Shown here piece by piece: positions 24,684 through 32,186 of a stretch of 64,000 bases of DNA (position 1 is its first letter; each line of letters begins with the position of its first letter). The position numbers and the translations under genes were made by a program. The notes beneath the pieces were generated by a model that was not told the DNA's origin, made no database searches, and was given only the letters and a program-made list of their open reading frames with translations. The DNA comes from an uncultured Oscillibacter sp. (GTDB taxonomy: Bacteria; Bacillota; Clostridia; Oscillospirales; Oscillospiraceae): NCBI GenBank assembly GCA_910578935.1, contig CAJTSM010000004.1, forward strand, positions 62,001 to 126,000, in the 5' to 3' direction.

Positions 24684-27600
24684 ATGAAATTACAATCCCT
24701 CCGCCGGGCCGCGGCGCTGCTGCTGGCCTTGGCCCTGGCCTGCGCTTTGCTGGTTGTCCCTGCGGCGGCGGACGATCCGGATATTCCCCTGGTGTCTCTC
24801 TCCCTTTCGGACGCGACCAAGTCGAGCAACTCAAATACCGCTGTTTTCGCCCAAATTTCCCCCAGTGACGCAACAACGCCCATTACCTGGAGAATTGAGG
24901 GCACGCAGCACGTCTATTTTCAGAACAACCAAAACACCGGCCCTTCCGTCGTCCTCACAATCTTGGCAGAGGCGGCCGGGGAAACGTTTACTTTGATTGC
25001 CGAATCTGACAACGGCTTAAGCGACTCCTGCCAAATAACCGTTAAAGCGGACCCGTCCGTCCCACAGCCTGCCGACGTACAAAGCGTAACTTTGAACCGA
25101 AGCACGCTGACTTTAAAGGTCAACGAGACGGCAACTCTCACCGCCACGGTGAACCCCTCCACCGCCAATCAGGATGTGATCTGGACCAGCAGCTCCAGCG
25201 CAGTATCCGTGGACCAAGACGGCAACATCACCGCTCTCGCTCCCGGACAGGCGAACATTGTCGCCACTTCCGCCGCCAACAGCCAGCGGCGCGCGATCTG
25301 CACGGTCACTGTGGAGGACCCTCCTTCCCCCGTCACCGCCGTGCGGCTGAGTGAATCCAGCGTCAACATCACCCAAAACGTGATCCCCGGCGGCAGTGTC
25401 ACCCTCACCGCCACAGTGGAGCCCGCCAACGCTACGGACCGCTCCCTCACCTGGTCCAGCAGCGACACCAAGGTCCGGGTTCTGGCCAATACGGACAGCC
25501 GCTCCGCCGTGGTTTCCGTGCCTTCCAACACGCCGGTGGGCACTCACGCCACCATAACGGTCACCGCCCGGAGCAATCCGGCCATTCAGGCCCTCTGCTT
25601 CGTACAGGTGGTGGCGGCTCCGCCGCCGGAGATTACCGCCGTGGCCATCTCCAATCCCTCTACCGATCCTTACCGCTACGTGGACCCCGGCAAGACCATC
25701 ACTCTGAACGCCTCTATTACGCCCTCCGAAATCCAGGACCCGGAGATCAGCTGGTCCTCTGCCGACACCTCCGTTGCCCGTGTCCGGTCCAACGGGGACC
25801 TCTCCGCCACCGTTACCGGCGTCTCCGTCGGGAAGACGGAGATCACCGTCCGGGCGGGCGGGTCCGAGGTTTCGCCCGACGCCCGGGAAATCGAGGTTTC
25901 CGGCATTCTTCTGAGCTATCTCAAGCGCTCCACCTCCGGCGGCAAGGGCACCACGGTGAACCTTACGGAGGGCAGCGTCGTGGACCTTTACCAATACCAG
26001 GACATCAGCGTCACCCCGCAACTCTTCGGCAACGCCAGGAATAAATCCGTCACCTGGGAAAGCAGCAACAACTCCGTGGCCCAGGTTGTCAGCGGCCGGG
26101 TCACCGCCAGCTATCCCGGCGACGCGGTGATTACGGCCTCCGTGGCTGGAACCGGATTCAACGCCAGCTTCAAGGTCCATGTCTCTGAGGATGTAGCCGA
26201 CGCCATTACCGTCAATATGGGGTCCAGCCCCTCTTACTCCCTCTCCGGTATTTTGAGCCAGCTAAACGCCCGCTCCCAGAGCAAGGCCGGCGCTCCCCTG
26301 GACTGCGTTTACAATTTGAAGGTTTCCACCAAAAACGGCGTCCTTTACTACCGCTACACCTCCCCCGAAACTCCGGGACACGGCGTCGGCGGTACGGAGC
26401 GCTACTATTACCAGCCCTCCGGGCAGGGTCAAATGGCCCTGCGGGACGTGACCTTCGTTCCCCTGCCGGGCTTTGACGGCACCGCCGTGGTGGATTACAA
26501 TGCCATGACCACCACCGGCTCCACCTTCACCGGCACAATCCGCATTGAAGCCGCCTCCTCCGGCGACGTAAACTACGCGACGGAAGCCGGCCAGCCCGTT
26601 TCCTTCGCCGCAGAGCATTTTTCCGCCATCTGCATGGGCCGCAACGGGCGGGCCATCCGCTACGTCACCTTCAACCTCCCCTCCTCCGGCCGGGGAACAC
26701 TCTATTACAACTACAGCCCCACCGGGCAGTACTCCCAGAAGGTGACCAGCAGCACCCGGTATTACGCCACCAGCAGCCCTTCCATTGACAGCATCACCTT
26801 CGTCCCGGCTTCCGGTTATGTGGGAAATGTGGAAATCCCGTATCACTGCGTTGACAGCACCGGGGCCTCCTACAACGGCACCGTTACCGTTCGGGTTTAC
26901 GGAGGCAGCGGTTCCGGCGGCGGCAATGTGGAGTATTCCACCGCCCAAAACCGGCAGCGGGCTCTGAACGCCAACGACTTCAATGACGCCAGCCTCCGGG
27001 CCACAGGCGCCAGCTTGGAGAGCATCCGCTTCACAAGCCTTCCGTCCTCCAGCGCCGGAACACTGTACCTGAACTACACCAACAGCTCCAGCACCAAGGT
27101 CACTACCGCCGGAAACTATTACCGCAGCTCCAGTCCCCGCATTTCCAACATCACCTTCGTTCCCGCCGCCAATTACAACGGCACCGTCACCATTCCCTTC
27201 ACCGCCACCAATGCCAACCGGGCCACTTTCTCCGGCAGCCTCATTATCCACGTGGGCAGCGGCACGGGAACCGTACATTACAACACCTCCCGAAATCAGT
27301 CCGTCGCCCTCAGCGCGTGGGACTTCAATGATGCCAGCCGCCGGATCACCGGTCAGACTCTGGACTATATCCGTTTCAACAGCCTCCCCTCCTCCGGCGC
27401 CGGCGTCCTCTATTACAACTATGCCAGCGCCAGTTCCACCGGCTCCCGGGTCACCGTGAATACGGACTACCGGCGAAACGGCGCCCCTTCCCTCTCCAAT
27501 ATCACGTTTGTCCCTGCCGCCGGGTATACCGGCACCGTCAGCATCCCCTTCACCGGCTATGACGACAGCGGCGTCCGCTTTGACGGCACTTTGACGGTCA

Positions 27601-28517
27601 CGGTGGAGGGCGGCACATCCACCCCCGCTGTTTACAACATTCTCTACACCGGCAGCTCCACGCCTGTCGCCTTCCGGGCCGGGGACTTTCAGAATGTCTG
27701 TCAGACGGTGCTGGGGAATCCGCTGTCCTATGTCCAATTCAGCTCCCTGCCCACCACGGGGCGTCTGTATCTGAATTACAGCCTCTCCTCCCGGACGGGC
27801 ACGCCTGTCAGCACCTCCACCCGCTACGGTGTCCAGGAACTGGGACAGATCAGCTACGTTCCCCGGGCGGAATATCAAGGAACCCTGACCATTCCCTATA
27901 CCCTTTACGACGTTCAGGGCGCCCGGCACTCCAGCTCTGTGGAGATTCAGATTTCCAACGGCTATTGCTACTCTTCCTTCAACGATACCGCCAGCGGCTG
28001 GGACTGGGCAAAACCCTCCATTGAGTATCTCCGCGCCAGCGGCATCACCAACGGTTACAGCAACAACACTTACCGTCCCGGCCAGTCCATCAGCCGGGGA
28101 GAATTTACCCTGATGATCTGCCGGGCCTTCCGGTTCCCAACTACCGGTTCCTCCAGCTTCCCTGACGTACCGGCCGGCAGCACCTATGCCGGGGCAATCT
28201 CCTCCGCCAAAAACCTGGGAATCGTTCAGGGCAACAACGGCCGCTTCCAGCCGGACCGGCCCATCACCCGGCAAAGCGCCATGACTATGATCTGCCGGGC
28301 CATGGAAGCCGCGGGCCAGTCCCTGCCGGCTGCCGACACCGGCCTCCTCTCCTCCTACACCGACGGAAACCGGGTATCCGCCTTTGCCCGTCCCTCTGTG
28401 GCCGCCCTGGTTCAAATGGGCGCCGTCCGGGGAAACAGCGCCATGCGTCTCAACCCCGGCACGGCGATCAGCCGGGCGGAAATGGCGGTCATTCTGCACC
28501 GCGTACTGGCACGGTGA
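24684..28517 (+). CDS. Large SLH surface protein with Big_2 Ig-like and tandem-repeat domains
   Basis: 1277 aa. The signal peptide spans residues 1-29. Residues about 35-510 hold five bacterial Ig-like (Big_2) domains, each with strands such as VQSVTLNRSTLTL and ITWSSSD-like cores. Residues about 520-1095 are five tandem repeats of about 115 aa, each with a YYNYSP/YLNYTN strand and an ITFVPAxGYxGTVTIPF core, like cadherin/tandem-95 modules. Residues about 1098-1277 are three C-terminal SLH modules (SISRGEFTLMICRAF, PITRQSAMTMICRAM, AISRAEMAVILHRVL). The anchor is thus at the opposite end from the neighbour at 19610. The start at 24684 has AAGGAG upstream and the signal peptide after it. A PilZ gene follows after 15 bp. 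Confidence 0.9.
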   Translation: MKLQSLRRAAALLLALALACALLVVPAAADDPDIPLVSLSLSDATKSSNSNTAVFAQISPSDATTPITWRIEGTQHVYFQNNQNTGPSVVLTILAEAAGETFTLIAESDNGLSDSCQITVKADPSVPQPADVQSVTLNRSTLTLKVNETATLTATVNPSTANQDVIWTSSSSAVSVDQDGNITALAPGQANIVATSAANSQRRAICTVTVEDPPSPVTAVRLSESSVNITQNVIPGGSVTLTATVEPANATDRSLTWSSSDTKVRVLANTDSRSAVVSVPSNTPVGTHATITVTARSNPAIQALCFVQVVAAPPPEITAVAISNPSTDPYRYVDPGKTITLNASITPSEIQDPEISWSSADTSVARVRSNGDLSATVTGVSVGKTEITVRAGGSEVSPDAREIEVSGILLSYLKRSTSGGKGTTVNLTEGSVVDLYQYQDISVTPQLFGNARNKSVTWESSNNSVAQVVSGRVTASYPGDAVITASVAGTGFNASFKVHVSEDVADAITVNMGSSPSYSLSGILSQLNARSQSKAGAPLDCVYNLKVSTKNGVLYYRYTSPETPGHGVGGTERYYYQPSGQGQMALRDVTFVPLPGFDGTAVVDYNAMTTTGSTFTGTIRIEAASSGDVNYATEAGQPVSFAAEHFSAICMGRNGRAIRYVTFNLPSSGRGTLYYNYSPTGQYSQKVTSSTRYYATSSPSIDSITFVPASGYVGNVEIPYHCVDSTGASYNGTVTVRVYGGSGSGGGNVEYSTAQNRQRALNANDFNDASLRATGASLESIRFTSLPSSSAGTLYLNYTNSSSTKVTTAGNYYRSSSPRISNITFVPAANYNGTVTIPFTATNANRATFSGSLIIHVGSGTGTVHYNTSRNQSVALSAWDFNDASRRITGQTLDYIRFNSLPSSGAGVLYYNYASASSTGSRVTVNTDYRRNGAPSLSNITFVPAAGYTGTVSIPFTGYDDSGVRFDGTLTVTVEGGTSTPAVYNILYTGSSTPVAFRAGDFQNVCQTVLGNPLSYVQFSSLPTTGRLYLNYSLSSRTGTPVSTSTRYGVQELGQISYVPRAEYQGTLTIPYTLYDVQGARHSSSVEIQISNGYCYSSFNDTASGWDWAKPSIEYLRASGITNGYSNNTYRPGQSISRGEFTLMICRAFRFPTTGSSSFPDVPAGSTYAGAISSAKNLGIVQGNNGRFQPDRPITRQSAMTMICRAMEAAGQSLPAADTGLLSSYTDGNRVSAFARPSVAALVQMGAVRGNSAMRLNPGTAISRAEMAVILHRVLAR

Positions 28518-28532
28518 TAAGGAGGCGCGGCC

Positions 28533-29219
28533 ATGGCTTTTTTCAAGTCTCTCTTTAAACAGGGAGATTCCGCCTCCCGTTCCGGTGCTTTTCCCGTGCT
28601 CCACGACGGTATGGACATAGAGGTACTGACTCCTGACGGGAACCGGATCTTTACGGGCAAGCTCCGCCTCCTGCCCGGCGGCGTTTTAGAAGTCCGGACG
28701 GAAGCGGGCAAATTCCCTCCCCGGCCTGTCTATGACGAGCAGGTAACACTTCGGGGGGTTCAGGATGACGGCGCCGCCTTCTCCCTGGACGGCTCCGTGA
28801 CGGCCAGCGGTCTTGACCTCTGGCGCATTGAGAAACGCAGGCCCGCTCCCACGTCCATCCGCGATCCCGAGAACCGTGATGCCTTCCGCCAGAACACCGG
28901 TATGGAGGGCCGGATTCGCACTCTCTCAGGGCAAGAACTGCCCTGCAAAGTCCTGGACGTCAGCGCCGTGGGCGCCCGGGTGGTGACTTCCAAGCTCTTT
29001 CAGCTGGAAACCGCCTTTCACTTGGAAACCACCCTGCTGCCGGAGGAAGCGCCTTTCTTTCTCACCTGCCGGGTCAAGCGGATTTTGGTCCGCTCCAAAC
29101 CGGGAAGCCTCTCCAAAAAATTTGAGTATGGCTGCCAGTTTATCAATGTCTCTTCCCGGGAACAAGAACGTCTGCTCCGGACAATCTTTGCTCTCCAGAG
29201 AGGTACGCGGTTTGAATGA
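28533..29219 (+). CDS. Second PilZ-domain protein (probable c-di-GMP receptor)
   Basis: 228 aa. The N-terminal domain (about 20-100) is beta-rich, YcgR-N/YpfA-like (MDIEVLTPDGNRIFTGKLRL). The PilZ domain (about 112-225) has RDAFR at 115-119 as RxxxR and DVSAVG at 142-147 as DxSxxG. Both c-di-GMP contact motifs are intact. An AAGGAGG site precedes the ATG, 15 bp after the SLH protein stop, so the two are cotranscribed. It is divergent from the other PilZ protein at 18991, so not a recent duplicate. A role in surface-protein export or motor braking is inference. Confidence 0.82.
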   Translation: MAFFKSLFKQGDSASRSGAFPVLHDGMDIEVLTPDGNRIFTGKLRLLPGGVLEVRTEAGKFPPRPVYDEQVTLRGVQDDGAAFSLDGSVTASGLDLWRIEKRRPAPTSIRDPENRDAFRQNTGMEGRIRTLSGQELPCKVLDVSAVGARVVTSKLFQLETAFHLETTLLPEEAPFFLTCRVKRILVRSKPGSLSKKFEYGCQFINVSSREQERLLRTIFALQRGTRFE

Positions 29220-29239
29220 ACCGGCCTCCCCTGCCATAG

Positions 29240-29424
29240 CCGGCACAGTTGAAAAAATCCTTTGGATTCTTCCGGCACGGTGCTGTAGAACAGCGCCGCA
29301 AGCCGTCTATGCGGCTTTCTGTGCCTGACTTCACAGAAAACGGGTGGGCGCTTTGCGCCCCGGTGAACCTTTGGTTTACCGATGGAAATGAGAAATCTGC
29401 TTCTTTTCAACTACCTTGACTATA
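29240..29424 (+). repeat. Modular palindromic intergenic repeat, copy 2 (long form)
   Basis: Carries the same blocks as 6488-6570 in a different order: GTTGAAAAAATCC, CTGTAGAACAGCGCCGC (29283-29299), hairpin AAGCCG/CGGCTT, and the tail TTCTTTTCAACTACCTTGAC plus TATA. Extra hairpins are inserted: CTGTG/CACAG, GGGCGC/GCGCCC and GGTGAACC/GGTTTACC. It fills the 303-bp gap 29220-29522 together with a terminator, and no gene or promoter is evident there. Confidence 0.5.
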
Positions 29425-29430
29425 GCGGAC

Positions 29431-29470
29431 AAAACCTCCGGCTGAGCCGGAGGTTTTGATTTTAAGCTTT
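29431..29470 (+). terminator. Rho-independent terminator after the second PilZ gene
   Basis: 12-bp stem AAAACCTCCGGC/GCCGGAGGTTTT (29431-29457) with a TGA loop, then a broken T tract GATTTTAAGCTTTT. Confidence 0.82.
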
Positions 29471-29522
29471 TTAAACTTTCAAAAAAGTGGAAATACTGGG
29501 AAACACAAAGGAGGCAGGATTC

Positions 29523-30959
29523 ATGAGTGTCGCGTTTTCCCAGTTTTGCGCCGGCAGTCCGGAAGTTCAAGAAACGCTTCGCCGCTGTATCGACGGCCTG
29601 GGGCAGCAAGGGCGAAGTTGTGAGTTTCCGGGCTGCCGGATGCCGGAAGGCTGCGTCCCCCGGGAAGCCGTCCTAGGCTTTTTGAAGCAAAACCAAGGGT
29701 ATCTTCTCTACTGGCGTCCCGCTCTCAGCTACCAGGGAAAGAGCCCGGTCCTAACCGCTCTTTTCGCCAGAAGTGTCTGGCGCTTCGAGAGCTATGAAGC
29801 CATGGGCGCCCGCCTGTCCTCTCTTCGTCGGGAGATGGAACCGCCGGCTCCCCGGCCTTTCCAGGCCCCGGAGCTGACAGCGGACCCTCAAATATCTCCC
29901 GGGGCCCTCTCTTCCTCTTCTGCGGCGGTTTCCCCTTGGCCCCTTCTTTACCGGATGCTCCGGAAGGAGCTGGAGCGCCGCGTCCTGGGCCAGGATCACG
30001 CCGTGGAGGCCGCCGCCTTCCGCCTATACAGCCACGCGGAAAAGCAGGCCCCGGCCCGGCCCCTCTCGCTGATTTTACATGGTCCCACCGGAGTGGGAAA
30101 GTCGGAGCTGGGAAAGGCCCTGGCTCCGGCACTGGAGCGGTGCCGCGGGCAGAAGTGGCAGTTTGTCTGGACAGAGCTGAACACCTTTACCGAAGCGCAC
30201 TCCGTCCATCGCCTTACCGGCGCGCCGCCCGGCTATGTAGGCTATGAGGATCAACCCATTTTTGAAGCCGTGCGGGACAATCCTCACACGGTCTTTATGT
30301 TCGATGAACTGGAAAAAGCCCATCCGGAGGTGCTGAAAGTTTTCATGTCTATTCTGGATGAGGGCCGCTGTACTGCCCGCAAGGCCGACAAAACCGGCGG
30401 GCGGGAGCTGGATTTCCGCCGCTGCGTATTCGTCTTCACCACAAACGCAGATCTGACCGCGGGGGGAAACCGTCCCCTGGGGTTCTCTGAAAAGCGTTCC
30501 TCCCCACCGGAGCCAACGAACGTGAAAGCGGCCGCTTCCCCGGCGGAACTGGCGGAGCGCCTCTTCCTGGAAAATGAGGAAGCACGCCGGGCTATGGTGC
30601 GCCTCGGCGTGCTTCCGGAAATTGCGGGCCGCTTCAGCGGCGTGATTGGTTTTCACCGTCTGGATGAAGAGGCCCGGCGGTCCGTCACTGTCAAGCAAAT
30701 CCGGGCCTTAGGACGGGAGTACGGACTGGACATCCTTCAGGTCGCCCCGGATACCGCCCAAGCGCTGACGCCGGGGCAGGACGCCCTGTCCGTCCGTTCC
30801 TCCGTCTGCGTGCTGGAAAGCCTTCTGGCCCCCCTGCTCACAACCGCCTCCGCCCGGACGGCTTACCGCTTGGCGGGACTGCCCGGAAATCTCCGGCTGA
30901 TCCCGGATTATTCCCAATCCAGTTCCACCACCGCGTTGGCCGCTTCGTCCAGTTTATAA
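29523..30959 (+). CDS. Solitary ClpB/ClpA D2-like AAA+ ATPase
   Basis: 478 aa with a single AAA+ module. Walker A GPTGVGKS is at 187-194, the pore loop GAPPGYVGYE around 234-242, Walker B VFMFDELEKAHP from 257, sensor-1 FVFTTNAD, and an arginine-finger region PEIAGRFSGVIGF. This is the D2 module of Clp/Hsp100 unfoldases. The D1 module, Clp-N repeats and an IGF/IGL ClpP loop are absent. The first 150 residues form a novel domain with five Cys in residues 9-44. The start at 29523 has AAGGAGG upstream. The gene overlaps the convergent gene at 30908 by 52 bp. A remodeller or unfoldase of a local partner is inferred; target unknown. Confidence 0.82.
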   Translation: MSVAFSQFCAGSPEVQETLRRCIDGLGQQGRSCEFPGCRMPEGCVPREAVLGFLKQNQGYLLYWRPALSYQGKSPVLTALFARSVWRFESYEAMGARLSSLRREMEPPAPRPFQAPELTADPQISPGALSSSSAAVSPWPLLYRMLRKELERRVLGQDHAVEAAAFRLYSHAEKQAPARPLSLILHGPTGVGKSELGKALAPALERCRGQKWQFVWTELNTFTEAHSVHRLTGAPPGYVGYEDQPIFEAVRDNPHTVFMFDELEKAHPEVLKVFMSILDEGRCTARKADKTGGRELDFRRCVFVFTTNADLTAGGNRPLGFSEKRSSPPEPTNVKAAASPAELAERLFLENEEARRAMVRLGVLPEIAGRFSGVIGFHRLDEEARRSVTVKQIRALGREYGLDILQVAPDTAQALTPGQDALSVRSSVCVLESLLAPLLTTASARTAYRLAGLPGNLRLIPDYSQSSSTTALAASSSL

Positions 30960-32149
30960 AGCTTTCCGTCTGTGGAGAGGAAATAGCTTCCGGCAAATTG
31001 ATTGCCCTGCCCATAGATATTCACCCGCATGCAGATAGACCCGGCAATGCGGACGGAACCCTCCTGGGGAATGAGCTCATAGGCATCCATGGACTCACCC
31101 GACAGGCCCAGCTTGGAGGGATGAATGGCCTCCAGATCCGCCAACCCCCGTCTGGGAGCAGCGGCGGAGGGAGTTTCCGGCTTCGGATCATGAACCCGGC
31201 CCTCCGGCATATCCAGGAGGACGGAGCAATTGTTCCCCTCCCAGCTCAGCAGCAGGGAATGCACACCGCCGCCGGTGCCGTCCTCTGCCTGAGGAACATT
31301 CCGGGCCAGCTGGATGGAGCCCTTTTCCCCATACTCTTCCGGCGGATCAATCCGCAGCAGCGTTTCATCTACGACGGAGAATCCCGCGTCCTCGGTGCTC
31401 ATCACCGCCGCGTAAGCGGAAACTAGGCTCACAGGATTTTGCAGCCCCTCATAGCGGTATAAAATCTTCGTAAAGCCCGGCTCTTCTTCCTCCGGCTCCG
31501 GGGCGGGTTCTTCCTCCCCGTCTCCCTCTTCGCCTCCTTCGGGCGCTTCGCCGCCGTCCTTGTCGTCCTCATCCTTCTCCGGCTCCGGAGAGGGCTCCGG
31601 TTCCGCCGGAGGCTCTGGGGGGACTTCCTCCTGGTACACCAACACCGCGTCCCCAATGACCGGCAGAGCGGTGATGGGGATCTCGTTCAGCACATACTCC
31701 ATGGGGATCGGAATTGGCTCCGGCGGGGCCTCTTCCTCTTCCTTGCCGCCTTTCAGAAAGAAGAAGGCTCCCACTCCAATGGCGGCGGCCAGCACCGGTA
31801 TCAGAATAATCAGCAGCTTTTTCTTTCCCTTTTTCTTCTTGCCGCCGCCTTCGCCTTCTTCGCCCTCCAAAGCCTTAGCAGCGGTCTTTGCCGCCGCCTT
31901 GGCCTTTTTCTCCTGGGCCTTCTGGGCGGCAAGCTGGGCCTTCTTCGTCGCCTGCTCTGCCTTTTTTGTGTGTTTTGCCGCCTTTTTCTCGGCCTTTTTA
32001 GCCACTTGAGCGGCTTTTTTCTCGGCCTTGGCCGCCTGCTTCTGCTTCGCCGCTTCGGCTTTCTTCCCGGCAATCTCCACCTGCTTAGCGGCTTTGGCCG
32101 CCTTGCGTTCGGCCTTTTGGATGATCTTATCAGCCTTATCCTGTTTCAA
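30908..32149 (-). CDS. Lys/Ala-rich single-span membrane protein with acidic extracellular stalk (unknown function)
   Basis: 413 aa, no recognised family. Residues 1-92 are an extreme Lys/Ala/Gln/Glu tract resembling histone H1-like or coiled helical proteins. GGGKKKKGKKK precedes a single transmembrane helix at 112-132, so the basic part should be cytoplasmic. A Pro/Glu/Asp-rich linker (about 137-224) then crosses the wall. Residues 226-413 form a folded domain ending in FAGSYFLSTDGKLYKLDE. It starts 37 bp after the FtsA-like gene, so they are probably cotranscribed. The basic tail could bind nucleic acid or an acidic protein partner; this is inference. Its 3' end overlaps the AAA+ gene tail-to-tail. 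Confidence 0.75.
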   Translation of the reverse strand: MKQDKADKIIQKAERKAAKAAKQVEIAGKKAEAAKQKQAAKAEKKAAQVAKKAEKKAAKHTKKAEQATKKAQLAAQKAQEKKAKAAAKTAAKALEGEEGEGGGKKKKGKKKLLIILIPVLAAAIGVGAFFFLKGGKEEEEAPPEPIPIPMEYVLNEIPITALPVIGDAVLVYQEEVPPEPPAEPEPSPEPEKDEDDKDGGEAPEGGEEGDGEEEPAPEPEEEEPGFTKILYRYEGLQNPVSLVSAYAAVMSTEDAGFSVVDETLLRIDPPEEYGEKGSIQLARNVPQAEDGTGGGVHSLLLSWEGNNCSVLLDMPEGRVHDPKPETPSAAAPRRGLADLEAIHPSKLGLSGESMDAYELIPQEGSVRIAGSICMRVNIYGQGNQFAGSYFLSTDGKLYKLDEAANAVVELDWE

Positions 32150-32186
32150 CGCTTCACTCTCCTACTTATACTCAAACGGTCATCCC

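Noticed and set aside
26262..28604. Minus-strand open frame of 780 codons opposite the second SLH protein
   Set aside because: Gly/Ala/Val-rich shadow of a repeat-rich gene, no start signal.
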